This document shows positions 11,571-22,679 of a stretch of DNA of 64,000 bases, one piece after another. The stretch spans positions 3,958,501 to 4,022,500 of the forward strand of contig NC_089444.1 of NCBI RefSeq assembly GCF_026210795.1, given 5' to 3'. Each line of letters opens with the position of its first letter. Position 1 is the stretch's first letter. Source of the stretch: Rhizophagus irregularis (lineage: Eukaryota > Glomeromycota > Glomeromycetes > Glomerales > Glomeraceae). Both the position numbers and the translations under genes were made by a program. A model generated the notes under the pieces. That model searched no databases and had not been told where the DNA came from. It saw only the letters and a list, made by a program, of their open reading frames with translations.

Positions 11571-12360
11571 AACATGAAAAAAATTATAAATTTGGTCACG
11601 TTTTTGTTTTGGTAGATCTCTTGTGAAAAATGTTTTTCGTCTATAGTACTAATCTTTTTTTTTAGGTTTTGTCTCATTTTGACCTTCGGATGCCTGGGAA
11701 CTTGTTTCTTTTTAGATGGTCAAAAAACACGTTAAAATTCAGTAGGAAAGGAAGGGGAGAATGTATTCATTGATGAAATATTTTCTGGATTTCATTTTTG
11801 GATTTAGCTCAGGATTTAGGTAAAAGTTCATTTCTTTTACTTTTTTTAGTTCTTTCAGGTCAGACGTTAGTGAATTTTTTTTTAAATATTTATTTTAACG
11901 AAACTTCTTGTAGGTTCTAGTTTCAACTTTTGGCGTTAGACTGGTAAGTCTCAAAGTTGTAACTTTGAAACTTAATTTTTTTATTTTTATATAATGAGAA
12001 ACGTCAACTCACGTTTTTCTTTATTTTTGTAGGTTGTGGACTTTTGATTGAATGGGAAAGTGAAAACAGTAATTTTCGCAATACCTATTACAGGACTTGA
12101 TTTATTTTATTTTATTAGAAAGAAACGCTTTCTAACGCATCTTACATTTTCAGATATGGTAAATTCCATAATTTACAAGATTTGCTAATATATTTTTTTA
12201 TTTGAAACGTTTTCTAACGTTTTTCCTTTTTCATTTTTGTAGGTGTTTGGATTTCATTGGGTACTGGCTGATATGATCAGTTTCGAAGGTACTATTCGAA
12301 ACTTTTTTTAAATTTATCTCTTTTAGCAAACTTTAATTAATGTTTATTTTTATTTTATAG
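11570..12360 (+). other. Micro-exon / hairpin mini-intron array 1
   Basis: A run of GT-AG introns separated by short exons. Two introns are especially clear. Intron 11944-12032 (89 nt) has stem 11951-11958 with 11961-11968 next to the donor and stem 11999-12004 with 12011-12016 before the acceptor. Intron 12159-12242 (84 nt) has stem 12159-12165 with 12170-12176, which includes the donor GT itself, and stem 12205-12211 with 12216-12222 around TTCTAAC. Acceptors follow T-rich runs ending TTTTTGTAG. The micro-exons give no long conserved reading frame, so the product may be a non-coding RNA or a fast-evolving peptide. Copied in inverse orientation at about 24389-25190. Confidence 0.6.
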
Positions 12361-13096
12361 ACTCTTAATTGCTTTTTGGATGGAAAGTTTTATTTTTTGT
12401 CTTTTATTATTAATGAAACATTACTCTGTTTTTATTTGGCTTTAGACGATAGGTTTGGATGGGAGTTTATTGTAGAATTTTTGATTTTTTTAGTCTTTTT
12501 TTCTTTCATATTATTAAGTACTAATAAAATGATGTATTTGCTAAATAAAAGTGATTAGTGACATTATAGTTAAAAATCAATATATCATATAATTATCAAA
12601 TGAATATATTTTGATATTTATTGTTTAAGGTTATAGTCCGATAATTATTTGTTTGGTTAAATATCAATGATTATCATTTAAGTTTAAATATGATAATTTA
12701 TCACTGTTTATCCCTATCGATATTACTCAACGAGTCCGATTAATATCGATGTATGTCATGTGACCTTTTCATCGACATATCCCCTAGAAAAATTTCCCGA
12801 TGAAGTCATTAAATAGTGACAAAAAAAATTTTCTGGAAAAACTCCTAAAAAATCAGACCATGTGATAAGCGTAGGATAATATCTGCCAGTTAATAGGCAA
12901 TGAAAACTACTATTTTTTAAACTCATTTTTTTGCACACATGACTTCATACAATTCTGGATAAATATAATTATCTTAATAATATCTTAATAATAGAATTAA
13001 AATAATAAAAGCCAGGTATTATCTGAGTGATACGAAAAGGTATTGCTGTATTGGCATCCCTACAGACCTATTCAATTTATAAAACACTCACCACTC

Positions 13097-14069
13097 GCTC
13101 ACACATAAGAATAATTATCAGATGTTGATAATCTATTGGATATATTATTAACTGACATACACTTCATCAATATGATATTTATTATATTCATATATTAGAC
13201 TAGTTTAGATCTTTTGGAATTATGAGTAATGACTGCAAAAACGTAGGTGGCATGATATTTTCAACAAGATTAATAATATTTTTTGTTAGTTTTACAATGT
13301 CTTTGTGAATTTTCTTTGATTTATTATTGGTGGTGGTGGTTGTGTTGTTTCTGCTAGTAGTGGTAGAAGTAGTGGCAGTGGTGGTGGTACTGCTTGTGCT
13401 GTTGTTGCTAGTAGTGGTAATGGTGGCACTGATCATGGTGATGTTATTTTTTAATTTTATATTTTATTAATTTAGAATTAATTCCTCCTCCAAATTCTGA
13501 ACTTTGGAACTAAATTCTTTTAATTTATTAAAGGTCTCAAAGTCAACAACATCATCAATCTGATTTTGGCGAACAGATATCAGATCATTTTCACATCTTA
13601 AACTAGCACATTCTGATGAATCCTTATATAACTTAAAATCATCATCATTCAATTTTCTTGTATTCCCCTGGGTAAATAATGTCTCTCTTAATGTTCTGGA
13701 AATTGTAGGCTTTATATTATTATTAAGAAAAGAAATAATTAGTTACATTCAATTTAATTGTTTGATACTATTACATTAATCCATTTTTAAAAATATATTA
13801 TGTTTTTGAATAATACTACTTGTCTATAAATAACTCGGACTTCAAAGTATTACTCTCCACACTGAGAAGATATAGGATACAAAGCTCCATGTATCTTCCC
13901 ATAAATAGATTTTTAAAAATGATGTTAAAAACAATTAATTAAAAAAATATATATACCGTAAAGTTTGTTTGTTGCTGTTATCTCTAACAACAACTCTAGC
14001 AACTTGTGCACTTCTTGTTGTGCTTGGACTTACGAATTGTTATGATCTTGATAAGCAGCTCATTGTCAT
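13097..14069 (-). pseudogene. Ser/Thr-rich coiled-coil protein pseudogene, left arm copy
   Basis: Comparison with the copy at 48194-49583 gives the layout: a first exon beginning MTMSCLSRS (13957-14069) and a second exon with LNDDDFKLYKDSSECASLRC and DDVVDFETFNKLKEFSSKVQ, then an Asn/Ser/Thr repeat block, then NNKSKKIHKD and PPTFLQSLLIIP. This copy is dead: the first exon has an in-frame stop after MTMSCLSRS, its junction has lost a base, and a one-base loss after NLEEE shifts the frame before the Thr-rich block. The KEFSSKVQNLEEE part looks like a coiled coil. I do not recognise the family. The open frame antisense to the first exon (13969-14214) is a shadow. Confidence 0.6.
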
Positions 14070-14210
14070 AAATTATAAAAATGTGAGAAAAGAAAAATCA
14101 AGAGGTATTTATAAGATTGATGATCAAACCACAAATTTTGCCTTATACAATATCGTTATTATCATATTAAATCAAACTAATCCATGTGATGATCTGATAA
14201 TTAAGATTAA

Positions 14211-14480
14211 CTAAGCCATACATATCTAAGCCTTATTTGTTATAATGTAAGCCTTTAGCTTGATTATTCATTATGGGGCTTAAAAAAAGTTGGGTATCGG
14301 AAAAACCCATAAAGGTATTGAGTATTGTGATCAAAGCCACAAATTTTACGATAGTATTTAGTAAAACTAAATTCATGTGATGATCTAGATTTAATAAGCC
14401 ATAATATATAAGCCTTATTTGTAATTAATGTAAGCCTTTAGCTTGACTATTTTAAGAATTTTCATATGGCTTAAAAAAAG
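14211..14480. repeat. Two diverged ~180-bp direct repeats (AAGCC family)
   Basis: Both units contain TAAGCCTTATTTGT, AATGTAAGCCTTTAGCTTGA and GGCTTAAAAAAAGT, starting near 14213 and 14395. The same pair occurs in the right arm (about 22265-22540) and at 49713-49975. They sit just 3' of nothing coding on the plus strand and upstream of the coiled-coil pseudogene on the minus strand. Confidence 0.6.
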
Positions 14481-14757
14481 TGAAATATATAATGATTGTG
14501 TAATTTAAGTAGTTTGTGTAATTACAGTTTGTTCAAATTTTTTTAATACGAACTTTTTTAACTTTTTTTGTAATTATACTACATAATTATGACACTGTAC
14601 ATGTAATTATTTGCTTAACAATTTCATTATTTATTATACAAGAATTATAAAATAAGACAGTTTACTAAAATAAATAGTGAGAAAAAAGAAACATTCCTTA
14701 GTAAATGATAAAACATTTTGTTTTTTTAAACATATCAAAGATATGATGATATCATGA

Positions 14758-14761
14758 TTAA
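14758..14761. other. Left TTAA target-site duplication
   Basis: TTAA flanks the transposon here and at 19171-19174. The unoccupied homologous site at 50252-50255 has a single TTAA in matching flanks (ATGATATCATGATTAAGTTT), which fixes both element ends to the base. Confidence 0.9.
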
Positions 14762-14791
14762 TTCGTGATTCGTGTAATAACCGGAGAAAAT
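14762..14791 (+). repeat. Left terminal inverted repeat of the TTAA transposon
   Basis: Begins TTCGTGATTCGTGTAATAAC and ends GGAGAAAAT. It pairs with 19141-19170 with three mismatches. Confidence 0.9.
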
Positions 14792-15153
14792 TACTATGCT
14801 AAATCGGGGTAAATTTTTGTAGATCAAATAGTCTATATGAAAAATTGGCATTTTTGACGCATTTATTAAAGGATCACTAGTCATAGTTACACAACCAATT
14901 TATTAATTGTTATAATCATCATGACGTAACATTATCTAATTTCTACTTTATCGATGTTTTGATGAATATTTCTAACGACTTTAGTTTGAGGGAAAGGCTG
15001 ATTCCAAGCTAACTTGAACTTGCGATTTCAATAATGGCAAATTTTAGATTTTACAATTTTTTATAATATTTTTATATATTCTTTTACCAAACAGTTTTTT
15101 ATATTATTATTTCATGTTATTTTATTATTTCTTTATAAATTTATTTATTTTTA

Positions 15154-18100
15154 TTATGAACTCGGTCCCCTTCTAACGTACCAAAGACATTTCTGCCATT
15201 TTTGGCGATGTTGTGCTGAATAACGAGATATCCAGCCTTGAATAGTTTGTAGTTTTGGTATTTCTTCTTCATCCAACTCTCTTTCTTCAACTTTATTTCT
15301 GAGATTTTCTAGCATATTAGTAGCGGTAAATCTTTTACTTTTATCAACATCCCCTTCCAAAAAATATTCTTCTAAAGTTTCCATACTCTTTTAGATATAC
15401 GTTTTCCACCTCCTTTTTTACCATATTTTTGCTTGCTTTTGAACGCCCATCCAGACTCCAAGGGAAACTCATAAGTAGAATTCCTATTGAACAGTAAGTC
15501 TCTAATTGGCAAATAACTAATACGTGTTCAGAATAAGTATACTTACCATATAATATTTTGATTTTCTTGATTTTCGGAAATATCTTTTTCCAAACAAATA
15601 GTAATTAGCATTTTGTTTCAATATTTTTTTTTTTATAAATTCTTTTCTTACCATCTTGTATCATTTCTGTTTCATTAGCCAAGCCAAGTTCTAATTCCTT
15701 AACCAACCCATCTCTTTTAGCGGTGTTGATGACATTAATATTTCGTTTTTTCAATTCAAATAATAATCGTTCTCTTGTTAATCTTTTAGGATCAATACCT
15801 AAATCGGAGACAAAATGTGGGATAGATAATATTCACAAAAGCTGAAGAGGTAACGCACCTGAAATATTTGGCATAGCAATCACCCATTCATTTTTGGGAG
15901 TCGTATGAGTTGATGACGTAGGTTCTGGAATCTCAATTTTTTTTTTCTGCAAATTAGATATCTGTGCCGGTGAAAAATTTGTCTATTCTCCAACATTAGG
16001 AATCTCTCGACCAAGAATATAACCCGCCATTGATCCTTCTCCCGGCCAAGTCCATTCAAATAAATTAGAATTACCAGGAAGAGTATTCTTGGCTCTCTTA
16101 TTTTGGTCTAAAGTAAGTCAGAAAGATAAAATATTCTTTGATTATTTTGTTTGATTTAATCTCACCTTTTGTTCGATTTGGTTCTAAATGTGCAACAGAC
16201 GTTCTGCAAATATCTCTAATTGCTGTTTCAATATCAGCACCTTCCATTATATCTAATCCAAGTCGTACTTGACGTTTGATTGCATGGGTAATCTAAAATG
16301 TTGACACTTATTATATAGGTAAATGGCAGATCACTTATTTTATTTTATTTTATTAGTACCTGTGCATGATGACTGTCAATGGTCGTTTTTGCTTTACCTG
16401 CCTCTAAGAATATCCATTTCTTTACATTTATTTGATACCATTCTAACCAATTTCCCAAAATCATCATTAGGTCAGCATTATGATAATGAGGACCATTATC
16501 TGAAATAATTGTGATCCACTTTGGCTTATTTTCCAGTGATTCAATGACAGCATGGAGGGATGAAGCTGTAAACCAAGAGTCCTGACGCGTATCCATTGAC
16601 CAATGATCGTAAGCATGAATATCAAGTTCTTGATGTCTGGACTTTTTTGTATACATAAGAATTGTATGTAAAGTTCAACCTTTCTTTCCAAAAAATTCTG
16701 CTTTTGTTTCTCTGGCACTTTTTGGAAGTATTTTCATTTTGTAATCAACTACTAATACAGCGCCATTCTCATCCAAATCCAGTAGATTAGCATTAAATTG
16801 GGCATTCAAATAAACTTTACGGACTTGATGTGCAAGATAATATAACAAATGGTTTTGATATTCATCAAGATCTTCGTGTAAATCTGTTGATAGCTGATTT
16901 TTAAGACGATTAAAAAAGGTAAATAATTTGGCACATTCTTGAGATGCATGTGTATGTTGTTCTGTACAAACTCCAAATGCCCATAGTAAACAATAACTAA
17001 TACAAGGATTATGCTCTGTTATTCCTTTATTATTAACAATCAGATTTTTTTCATAATCTCGCTTCAAAAATCATTGTAACTGTTCCAATTCATCAAGAAA
17101 TTCTTTCTAAAAAAAAAATAAATGATATGTTTAAGCAAATTATCTTTAAAAACAAGAATTTTATTAGCTAAGTACCTTTTTTACGCTGTCTATAAACTTA
17201 TTTTCAATAAGCTTTCTAATATCAACAAATATTTCATATCCATACCGGCTACAAGTTGAACAAAGTCTGCCTAGATCTTCTCGATATATATATTCATTTC
17301 CTTGTAATTTTGTCATAAAGGTTGTACGATGAATTCCGTTAGGAAATTTGGCATGAAATTTTTCCCAGAGGGCTTGTTTGGTATCACGAAGGTATTTTAT
17401 TGGTGCACCAGTTTTACTATCTGTTTTATATGAACTTATAACTACATGTGCTTTGTCATTGATAAATTTTTCAAATTCTTGCAATTTTTCACTAGGTAGC
17501 TTTTCACGCGTAAAAGAAGGTTTTTTCATTGAAGAACCACCAGGCCCATTAAGATGACAGTGTATACGTGCCTTTGATATCAAATCATTTGAAACCTAGT
17601 AATATAGAATAATTTAGAAAAACAATTATAAGGTTAGAAATCAACTACTTTATTAATTAATACCGATAATTGCTTTTGAAGTTCTTCATATTTGAAATCA
17701 TTTGCTATAATAGATACTGTAGTATCCTTTGTTTTCCATCATCTCCTTTTTTATTGGTTGTTAGGCTTTCTTGAAAGCAATTCCAAAATGTGTTGGATAC
17801 GTCATAAAAGTTTACTGGTTGTGACATCAAAAAGCCAAATTCGTATAGCTGTTTCAATACATTTTTTTCAATATTATGATTCAATGATCTCGTCCAAAAT
17901 TCATACTATAATAATTATATACAATAATTAGAATTTTTTTTTTTTTTTACAGATGAACTATTATTTATATTTACCTTTGAATCCTGTTTTGAAAAAGGTG
18001 TTACATCATGACATCCTATATTGCGAAGCATTATTCTCCATGCATTTAGTTCACGTTCGCTAAATTTATGATCTAAAGGATATAATTGTTTTAGATTACT

Positions 18101-18958
18101 ATGCAATTCAATTATCGTTCCCTGCTCCTTCCACTTGTTTAGAAACTTGCGCCAATCAACATTACTAATAGTTCATCGCTTGAGATGATAAGAATAAACT
18201 TCTTCCATAAGCACATCATTATTCCAATCGCTCAATGAACAAGAAGGAATTTTTAGAGTCTGAATCAATCGTTGTGTTATAGTGTTTTCAATTCCAAATA
18301 GCATTCTTCCAGTAAATGTTTTTAATTTGGCAACTTTTGTTCCTTGTTCGCTAAAAATTCTTTCCCATACAAGATTAGGTGTGCTTGCACAATATATTTT
18401 TTCAACTTCCATTTTGTATATTATTGTTACTTTACATACATCTTCAAATTCTTGAAGAAATAAACAACGCTCCTTTGCCAAATAAAACAAAAAACTTGAT
18501 ATAAATCCAACTCCAGCATATCCCCATTGATCATTTTCAGATCTCGCAATCCCAAATACAAAAACGCGTACCAGCTCAAGATTAACAAAATATGGACGAA
18601 ATAAAACTCCTTCTAATAATTTTTTACAAATATCTGGCTTGTCAAAGCCCATTATCATAGGACCTGAAAATCTGGTTTTAGTATGAAACATTTGTTGATA
18701 AACTGTAGATATCGCGTTGGAACTAGAAATACTCGGCTCAGTAGTATAAAAAGATCCACAAGTGCAAATGTACCCTGGCTGTTCAAAATGTTCCCTATTA
18801 CCTTTCACCACTGTTAAAATAAAGTCATGTCCACTTAAATGGGTTACTACTTTCATATGCAGACGAATAGGAACCAGAAATTCCATTTCTTGATTGCAAA
18901 CTATCCACCATTCATACGAAAAAGGTCCGAAGTGTAATTCTGAATCAATAGTTCCCAC
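15154..18958 (-). pseudogene. DDE transposase of the TTAA element, lightly damaged
   Basis: Segments in transcript order: 18173-18958 (from MGTIDSELHFGPF), continuing to about 17985 (LERELNAW-type region NAWRIMLRNIGC); exon about 17652-17915; exon about 17179-17596; exon about 16360-17109; then 16168-16291, about 15861-16110, and a last piece METLEEYFLEGDVDKSKRF..(15154-15384). Candidate catalytic acids are Asp 16744-16746 (VVDYKM), Asp 16498-16500 (SDNGPHYHN) and Glu 16402-16404 (WIFLEAGK), spaced about 83 and 32 residues apart. Breaks seen: a TGA after SYHLKR, a frame shift near 17705, a TGA near 17064, a TGA after FFGKKG at 16675, a TAG near 15985 and a shift near 15400. The low number of lesions suggests fairly recent inactivation. 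Confidence 0.75.
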
Positions 18959-19140
18959 AGAAACTAACTAAGGAAACATCATAATTTTTATCTTTTGTCA
19001 TATTTGTAGAGTAATAACAAGTAACGCGAAAGAGTTTACATGGTTGTATTGGGTAACGCGAGAGAGATCTAACGGTTTTCTGTTTATTATATAAAACGAT
19101 ATATGTTCTTATCTCCGATCGACACTAATTAAATCACATG

Positions 19141-19174
19141 ATTTTCTCTGATTGTTACACGAATCACGAATTAA
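19141..19174 (-). repeat. Right terminal inverted repeat and TTAA duplication
   Basis: The repeat occupies 19141-19170, ending CACGAATCACGAA, followed by TTAA at 19171-19174. The downstream flank GTTTGGAAGTAAATTT continues the unoccupied site seen at 50256 onward. Confidence 0.9.
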
Positions 19175-20907
19175 GTTTGGAAGTAAATTTATTTTTATTT
19201 TGCGATTTTTACGTTAATTTTGATTAAAAAATTAAAAGCAAATTCTACTGTACAGCGCTGTATGCATAATTACTTATGATCGGTAAATCAGTATCGTATT
19301 TTTATTGCTTCAAGTAAATAATAAATTTTGAGTAAACTTGTTATCTTTGTACATCGGATGATCAGAACTCAGTCAAACATCAGGGGTATCAAAGTCCATA
19401 TTTGCAAATATATAATATCAGTAAATACAATACATAAAATAAACTAGATGCAAGAATATATTGGCAGTTGAACCATAGTCTCTAGAGTTAAACTATCAAT
19501 AATGACCAGCCCTATAAAAATTTTTTAGAAAATTGATCACATGTCTGAGTTCTTCTAGAGTAAAAAACTAGAAAAATAATTATATTTTTATTTTAACGTT
19601 ATTGTTTAATTCATAGTTTCAGAATGCTTTGATGTTAAATTTAAACGAATCAGGTAAAATAATTTATTTGAAGTAATTTATTATTTTATTAATAATGAAT
19701 GGTTTTCTTGTCTAATTTTATTCAATAAAATTAATCGGTTTTTTCGAAAATAGTCAGAGTATTATTTAATAAATTTAAGTTAGTATTTAAAAATTTTATT
19801 AACTCAGGTTTAATATTATTCTTAGCGGAAATTTTATGGTAGGTTCTTGAGATTCGAGACATTTAAAGATTTTTTCCTAGAAATATTCCGTCTGTTGAAA
19901 CAAGTAATATTTTAATTTAGGTAAACGCGGTAAGATAATATTATTTATTAATTAAAGCTTTAATTTGTCAACTGCAAACGATCTGCAGAAAATGGGAATC
20001 TGGCGTGACGTCAAATAAAAGTAAAAAATTATGTGAAAAAATTATTGTAAAAAACAAATTATTTGAAACTTTGGGATGAGTATTATTATGTAAAAAAATA
20101 TGAAAAAATTACTAATGATCGACATAAATTTGCATAAATGAATTTTTTACAGTAGACTCACGGATCACGAATTAAAATAACAGTTAACGATAATTACTTT
20201 TTAAAGAATATGAAATGAAATTGGAATTTTGACCGTTCTTTATGTTGAATTCAGTTACATAGGCCTAATACAGTAGCATCTTCACTTAAATACTTCAAAT
20301 ATTATAAATACTTTAATATGAAAATTAAATGTAATCATAGAACAAAGAAAAATTATCATATCCCTTTAACTTATTCAAATTCATAATATACTACGGATTT
20401 CCTTTATTATAGTTATAAAGAATAAGAGAGTGGTAATTAACGATATTACACATAGTGAAAAGTGCCTTAGATCTATTCCGACAAAATATCTTCACGCGAT
20501 TGTGACCTGAATATCATTAAAATTATAGAAAAGCCTGATTGCCGACGGAATCAGATGGACAATAGTGTTTCTGACCTTATTACTTTAACTAAAAAATGAT
20601 TAAGCTCGTTTCATATCATATGAAAAAATATACCTAACCGAGATTAGATCGGTCCATCACATTTATTTGTCATCAATAACGCTGTGTGTCTTGCTACATT
20701 TAAAGCTTTTCGATTCTTTATACGAACGGATCAAATTGTTAATTGCCGATTAGGAAATAAAGTTAAATTATTCATATCAAGAGAGGGAAATAATGAAAGT
20801 GGAGAAATGTATCATATCTTTTCGGTTCATCACCATGCTGTTTTTACATCACTATACAAACATTATTAACAGTACACTTTAATACATCTATTTATTAAAA
20901 TTTAATA
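19175..20907. other. Non-coding module tail, also present at 50256-52390
   Basis: This stretch and the 150 bp before the transposon match 50100-52390 with small indels and without two foldbacks that are inserted there. Part of it (about 19830-20900) is also found inverted and more diverged at 40400-41250. The best open frame (20684-20869) is not conserved in length in the other copy and is preceded by no good start context. I see no gene here. Shared landmarks are GATTCGAGACATTTAAAGAT, TTCACGCGATTGTGACC and ACCGAGATTAGATCGGTCCA. Confidence 0.7.
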
Positions 20908-22138
20908 CATCAGGAAATTTTTTTAGAGGAAAAATATCGATAATTATCACTTCATCGATATTTATCACATTTTATTATACCGAATAAATCGATAATTAAC
21001 ACATATTGATAAATAACTAGGAATATATAATGATATTTAACTATAACATATTTTATCTGAAAAAATCATAAGGTTAATTACCAATAATTTGTGATGTAAT
21101 AATTATTGATAATAATCTTTGTAATCTCATGGTTAATTTCTGATAATTTGTAATATTGATAATTTATTGATAATATTTAGTTGGATTTTATAATTAAAAA
21201 AAAAATATTAAAAGTAAGTTACGAAAAAGAGGTAACGGTTCTTTATTTAACAATCACGTGTATCATATCATGTGACACAACATCTCGTTGGTTAAACTAC
21301 TAGTAAGACGCAAACTTTTTTTTTAACTAAACATTTTTTACGCCCTTTCCCATTTCCCTTCCCCTCTCACCTGTTTCTCTTTCGCACCACTTTATCCTTT
21401 TTTATACTTTTCTTTTTCTTTCGTTTTCACCATTTGTTTCATTTCATTTTTTTCCATTTTTTTCATTTTGGCTCTCCTCTGTTTTTCCCTTCCCTTTTTT
21501 CGTTCCGTTTAGTCCCCTCTCCCTCTTCCTCTCTTTCATTCTTCTCTTTCAACCTTCCCTTTAATTTAAACACTTTTCTTAAAAAATTATAAATTTTTTT
21601 TTGTTACGTTTTCATTTCAGCGGTTTCCTTGTAGAAATGTAAGTAAATTTTTGGGATTTTAAACTTATTTTTTTCGCATTTAGTACTAATCTTCCTTTTT
21701 TTTATAGATTTTATCTTCATTTCAGCTTTCAGACGTTTGGGAATTCGCGTTTCTGTTTAGAAGGCCAAAAAATGTGTTGAAATTCGGCATTTTTTTCTTT
21801 GGAATTTTTCTTTTTTTTTTAGACGATTTTCTGGATTTATTTGGACGCGTGAGTCTCTTCGGTTTTTTGACTCAGGATTTTGGTAAGACACTAATTTTTT
21901 TATTAATTTTTTTTATTTTTAACGAACTTTACTAAAAGTTCTTTTTTAGGCGGTTCTTCGGCTCTTCAACAAGGAGATTTTGGTAAGACTATTATGATGA
22001 TATTTTTTCTTTCTTTATTTCTTTAACAAAAGTTAACATTCATTTTTTCTTCTTTCTTTAGGCGTTTCTTTCGGTCTTGAAAAGGAGATTAGTGTGTTTA
22101 ATTTTTTTTCGACTTGGGATTTTGGTAGGCTAATTATT
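20908..22138 (+). mobile_element. Second array-bearing element, truncated by the palindrome junction
   Basis: Left end CATCAGGAAATTTTTTTAGA, TATCGATAATTATCAC motifs, CACGTG (21255-21260) with CATGTGAC (21269-21276), a pyrimidine tract (21318-21570) and a micro-exon array (21600-22138) follow the same order as 10516-12802. The insertion point is visible because 52407 and the inverted 40.5-kb copy read straight through AAAATTTAATA|CTGT where this copy has the element. The array is cut at 22138, where the right arm of the inverted repeat begins, so the palindrome junction formed within this element or deleted its end. Confidence 0.65.
21600..22138 (+). other. Micro-exon / hairpin mini-intron array 4 (truncated)
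   Basis: Exons such as GCGGTTCTTCGGCTCTTCAA (about 21951-21983) are followed by GTAAGA donors and preceded by CTTTTTTAG-type acceptors. The intron before that exon has a perfect 7-bp stem (21924-21930 with 21935-21941) whose loop is ACTA, giving an ACTAAA branch-like motif. The stem GAACTTT/AAAGTTC differs from the GAAACGTT/AACGTTTC stems of other introns yet is fully paired. Confidence 0.55.
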
Positions 22139-22679
22139 ATTACATGTACAGTGTCATAATTATGTAGTATAATTACAAAAAAAGTTAAAAAAGTTCGTAT
22201 TAAAAAAATTTGAACAAACTGTAGTAATTACACAAACTACTTAAATTACACAATCATTATATATTTCACTTTTTTTAAGCCATATGAAAATTCTTAAAAT
22301 AGTCAAGCTAAAGGCTTACATTAATTACAAATAAGGCTTATATATTATGGCTTATTAAATCTAGATCATCACATGAATTTAGTTTTACTAAATACTATCG
22401 TAAAATTTGTGGCTTTGATCACAATACTCAATACCTTTATGGGTTTTTCCGATACCCAACTTTTTTTAAGCCCCATAATGAATAATCAAGCTAAAGGCTT
22501 ACATTATAACAAATAAGGCTTAGATATGTATGGCTTAGTTAATCTTAATTATCAGATCATCACATGGATTAGTTTGATTTAATATGATAATAACGATATT
22601 GTATAAGGCAAAATTTGTGGTTTGATCATCAATCTTATAAATACCTCTTGATTTTTCTTTTCTCACATTTTTATAATTT

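Larger units (their letters stand above)
10516..12802 (+). mobile_element. 2.29-kb inverted-end element carrying a spliced micro-exon array
   Basis: Left end CATCGGGAAATTTTTTGGGG and right end (reverse complement) CATCGGGAAATTTTTCTAGG match over about 30 bp, both running into a GGGATA..TCGAT-like stretch. Order inside: ATCGATAATTATC-type motifs, three tandem 92-bp units, a CACGTG/CATGTGAC block, a pyrimidine tract of about 470 bp, then a micro-exon/mini-intron array, then more TATCGAT-type sequence. A related left end begins at 20908 (CATCAGGAAATTTTTTTAGA), preceded by TA as here. No transposase is encoded and no clear target duplication is seen, so it would be non-autonomous. An exact inverted copy is at 23947-26233. 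Confidence 0.65.
3241..14607 (+). repeat. Left arm of 11.4-kb inverted repeat
   Basis: Every segment I compared is the reverse complement of 22139-33505, with paired coordinates summing to 36746-36749. Differences are few: one base at 13863 versus 22886, three bases near 14522 versus 22221-22223, and length changes in homopolymer runs (intron 2 of the membrane gene, and about 10083-10104). All the exons compared are identical. The outer edge is sharp: at 3240 versus 33506 sequence drops from near identity to clearly diverged homology within the RBM25-like pseudogene. The arms enclose 7.5 kb, so this is a large, very young palindromic structure. Confidence 0.9.
14762..19170 (-). mobile_element. 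TTAA-target DNA transposon, 4409 bp
   Basis: Terminal inverted repeats of 30 bp (14762-14791 and 19141-19170) begin TTCGTGATTCGTGTAA and match at 27 of 30 positions. A TTAA duplication flanks both ends, and the empty site at 50252 confirms a clean insertion. The minus strand encodes one multi-exon transposase with a DDE-type core. TTAA targets are known for piggyBac, Kolobok and Sola3; the ends do not start CCC as in piggyBac, so a Kolobok- or Sola3-like element is more likely, but I cannot settle it. A TATA-like TTTATATAA on the minus strand (about 19092-19101) could drive it. The coding part has several lesions, so this copy is probably non-autonomous. Confidence 0.9.

Noticed and set aside
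13969-14214. 81-codon plus-strand frame starting MLLLSLTTTLATCALLVVLG, looking like a signal peptide (also at 22535-22780 minus and 49486-49680 plus)
   Set aside because: It is exactly antisense to the first exon of the coiled-coil gene, whose minus-strand reading joins in frame to a second exon in the third copy. The hydrophobic start is a by-product of the sense sequence.
14762-19170. Assignment of the transposon to piggyBac because of TTAA
   Set aside because: The ends start TTCGTG and not CCC, and the protein lacks the piggyBac layout as far as I can read it; left as TTAA-type, superfamily open.
20684-20869. 61-codon frame in the loop
   Set aside because: The homologous stretch near 52160-52350 has indels that break it; no family motif.
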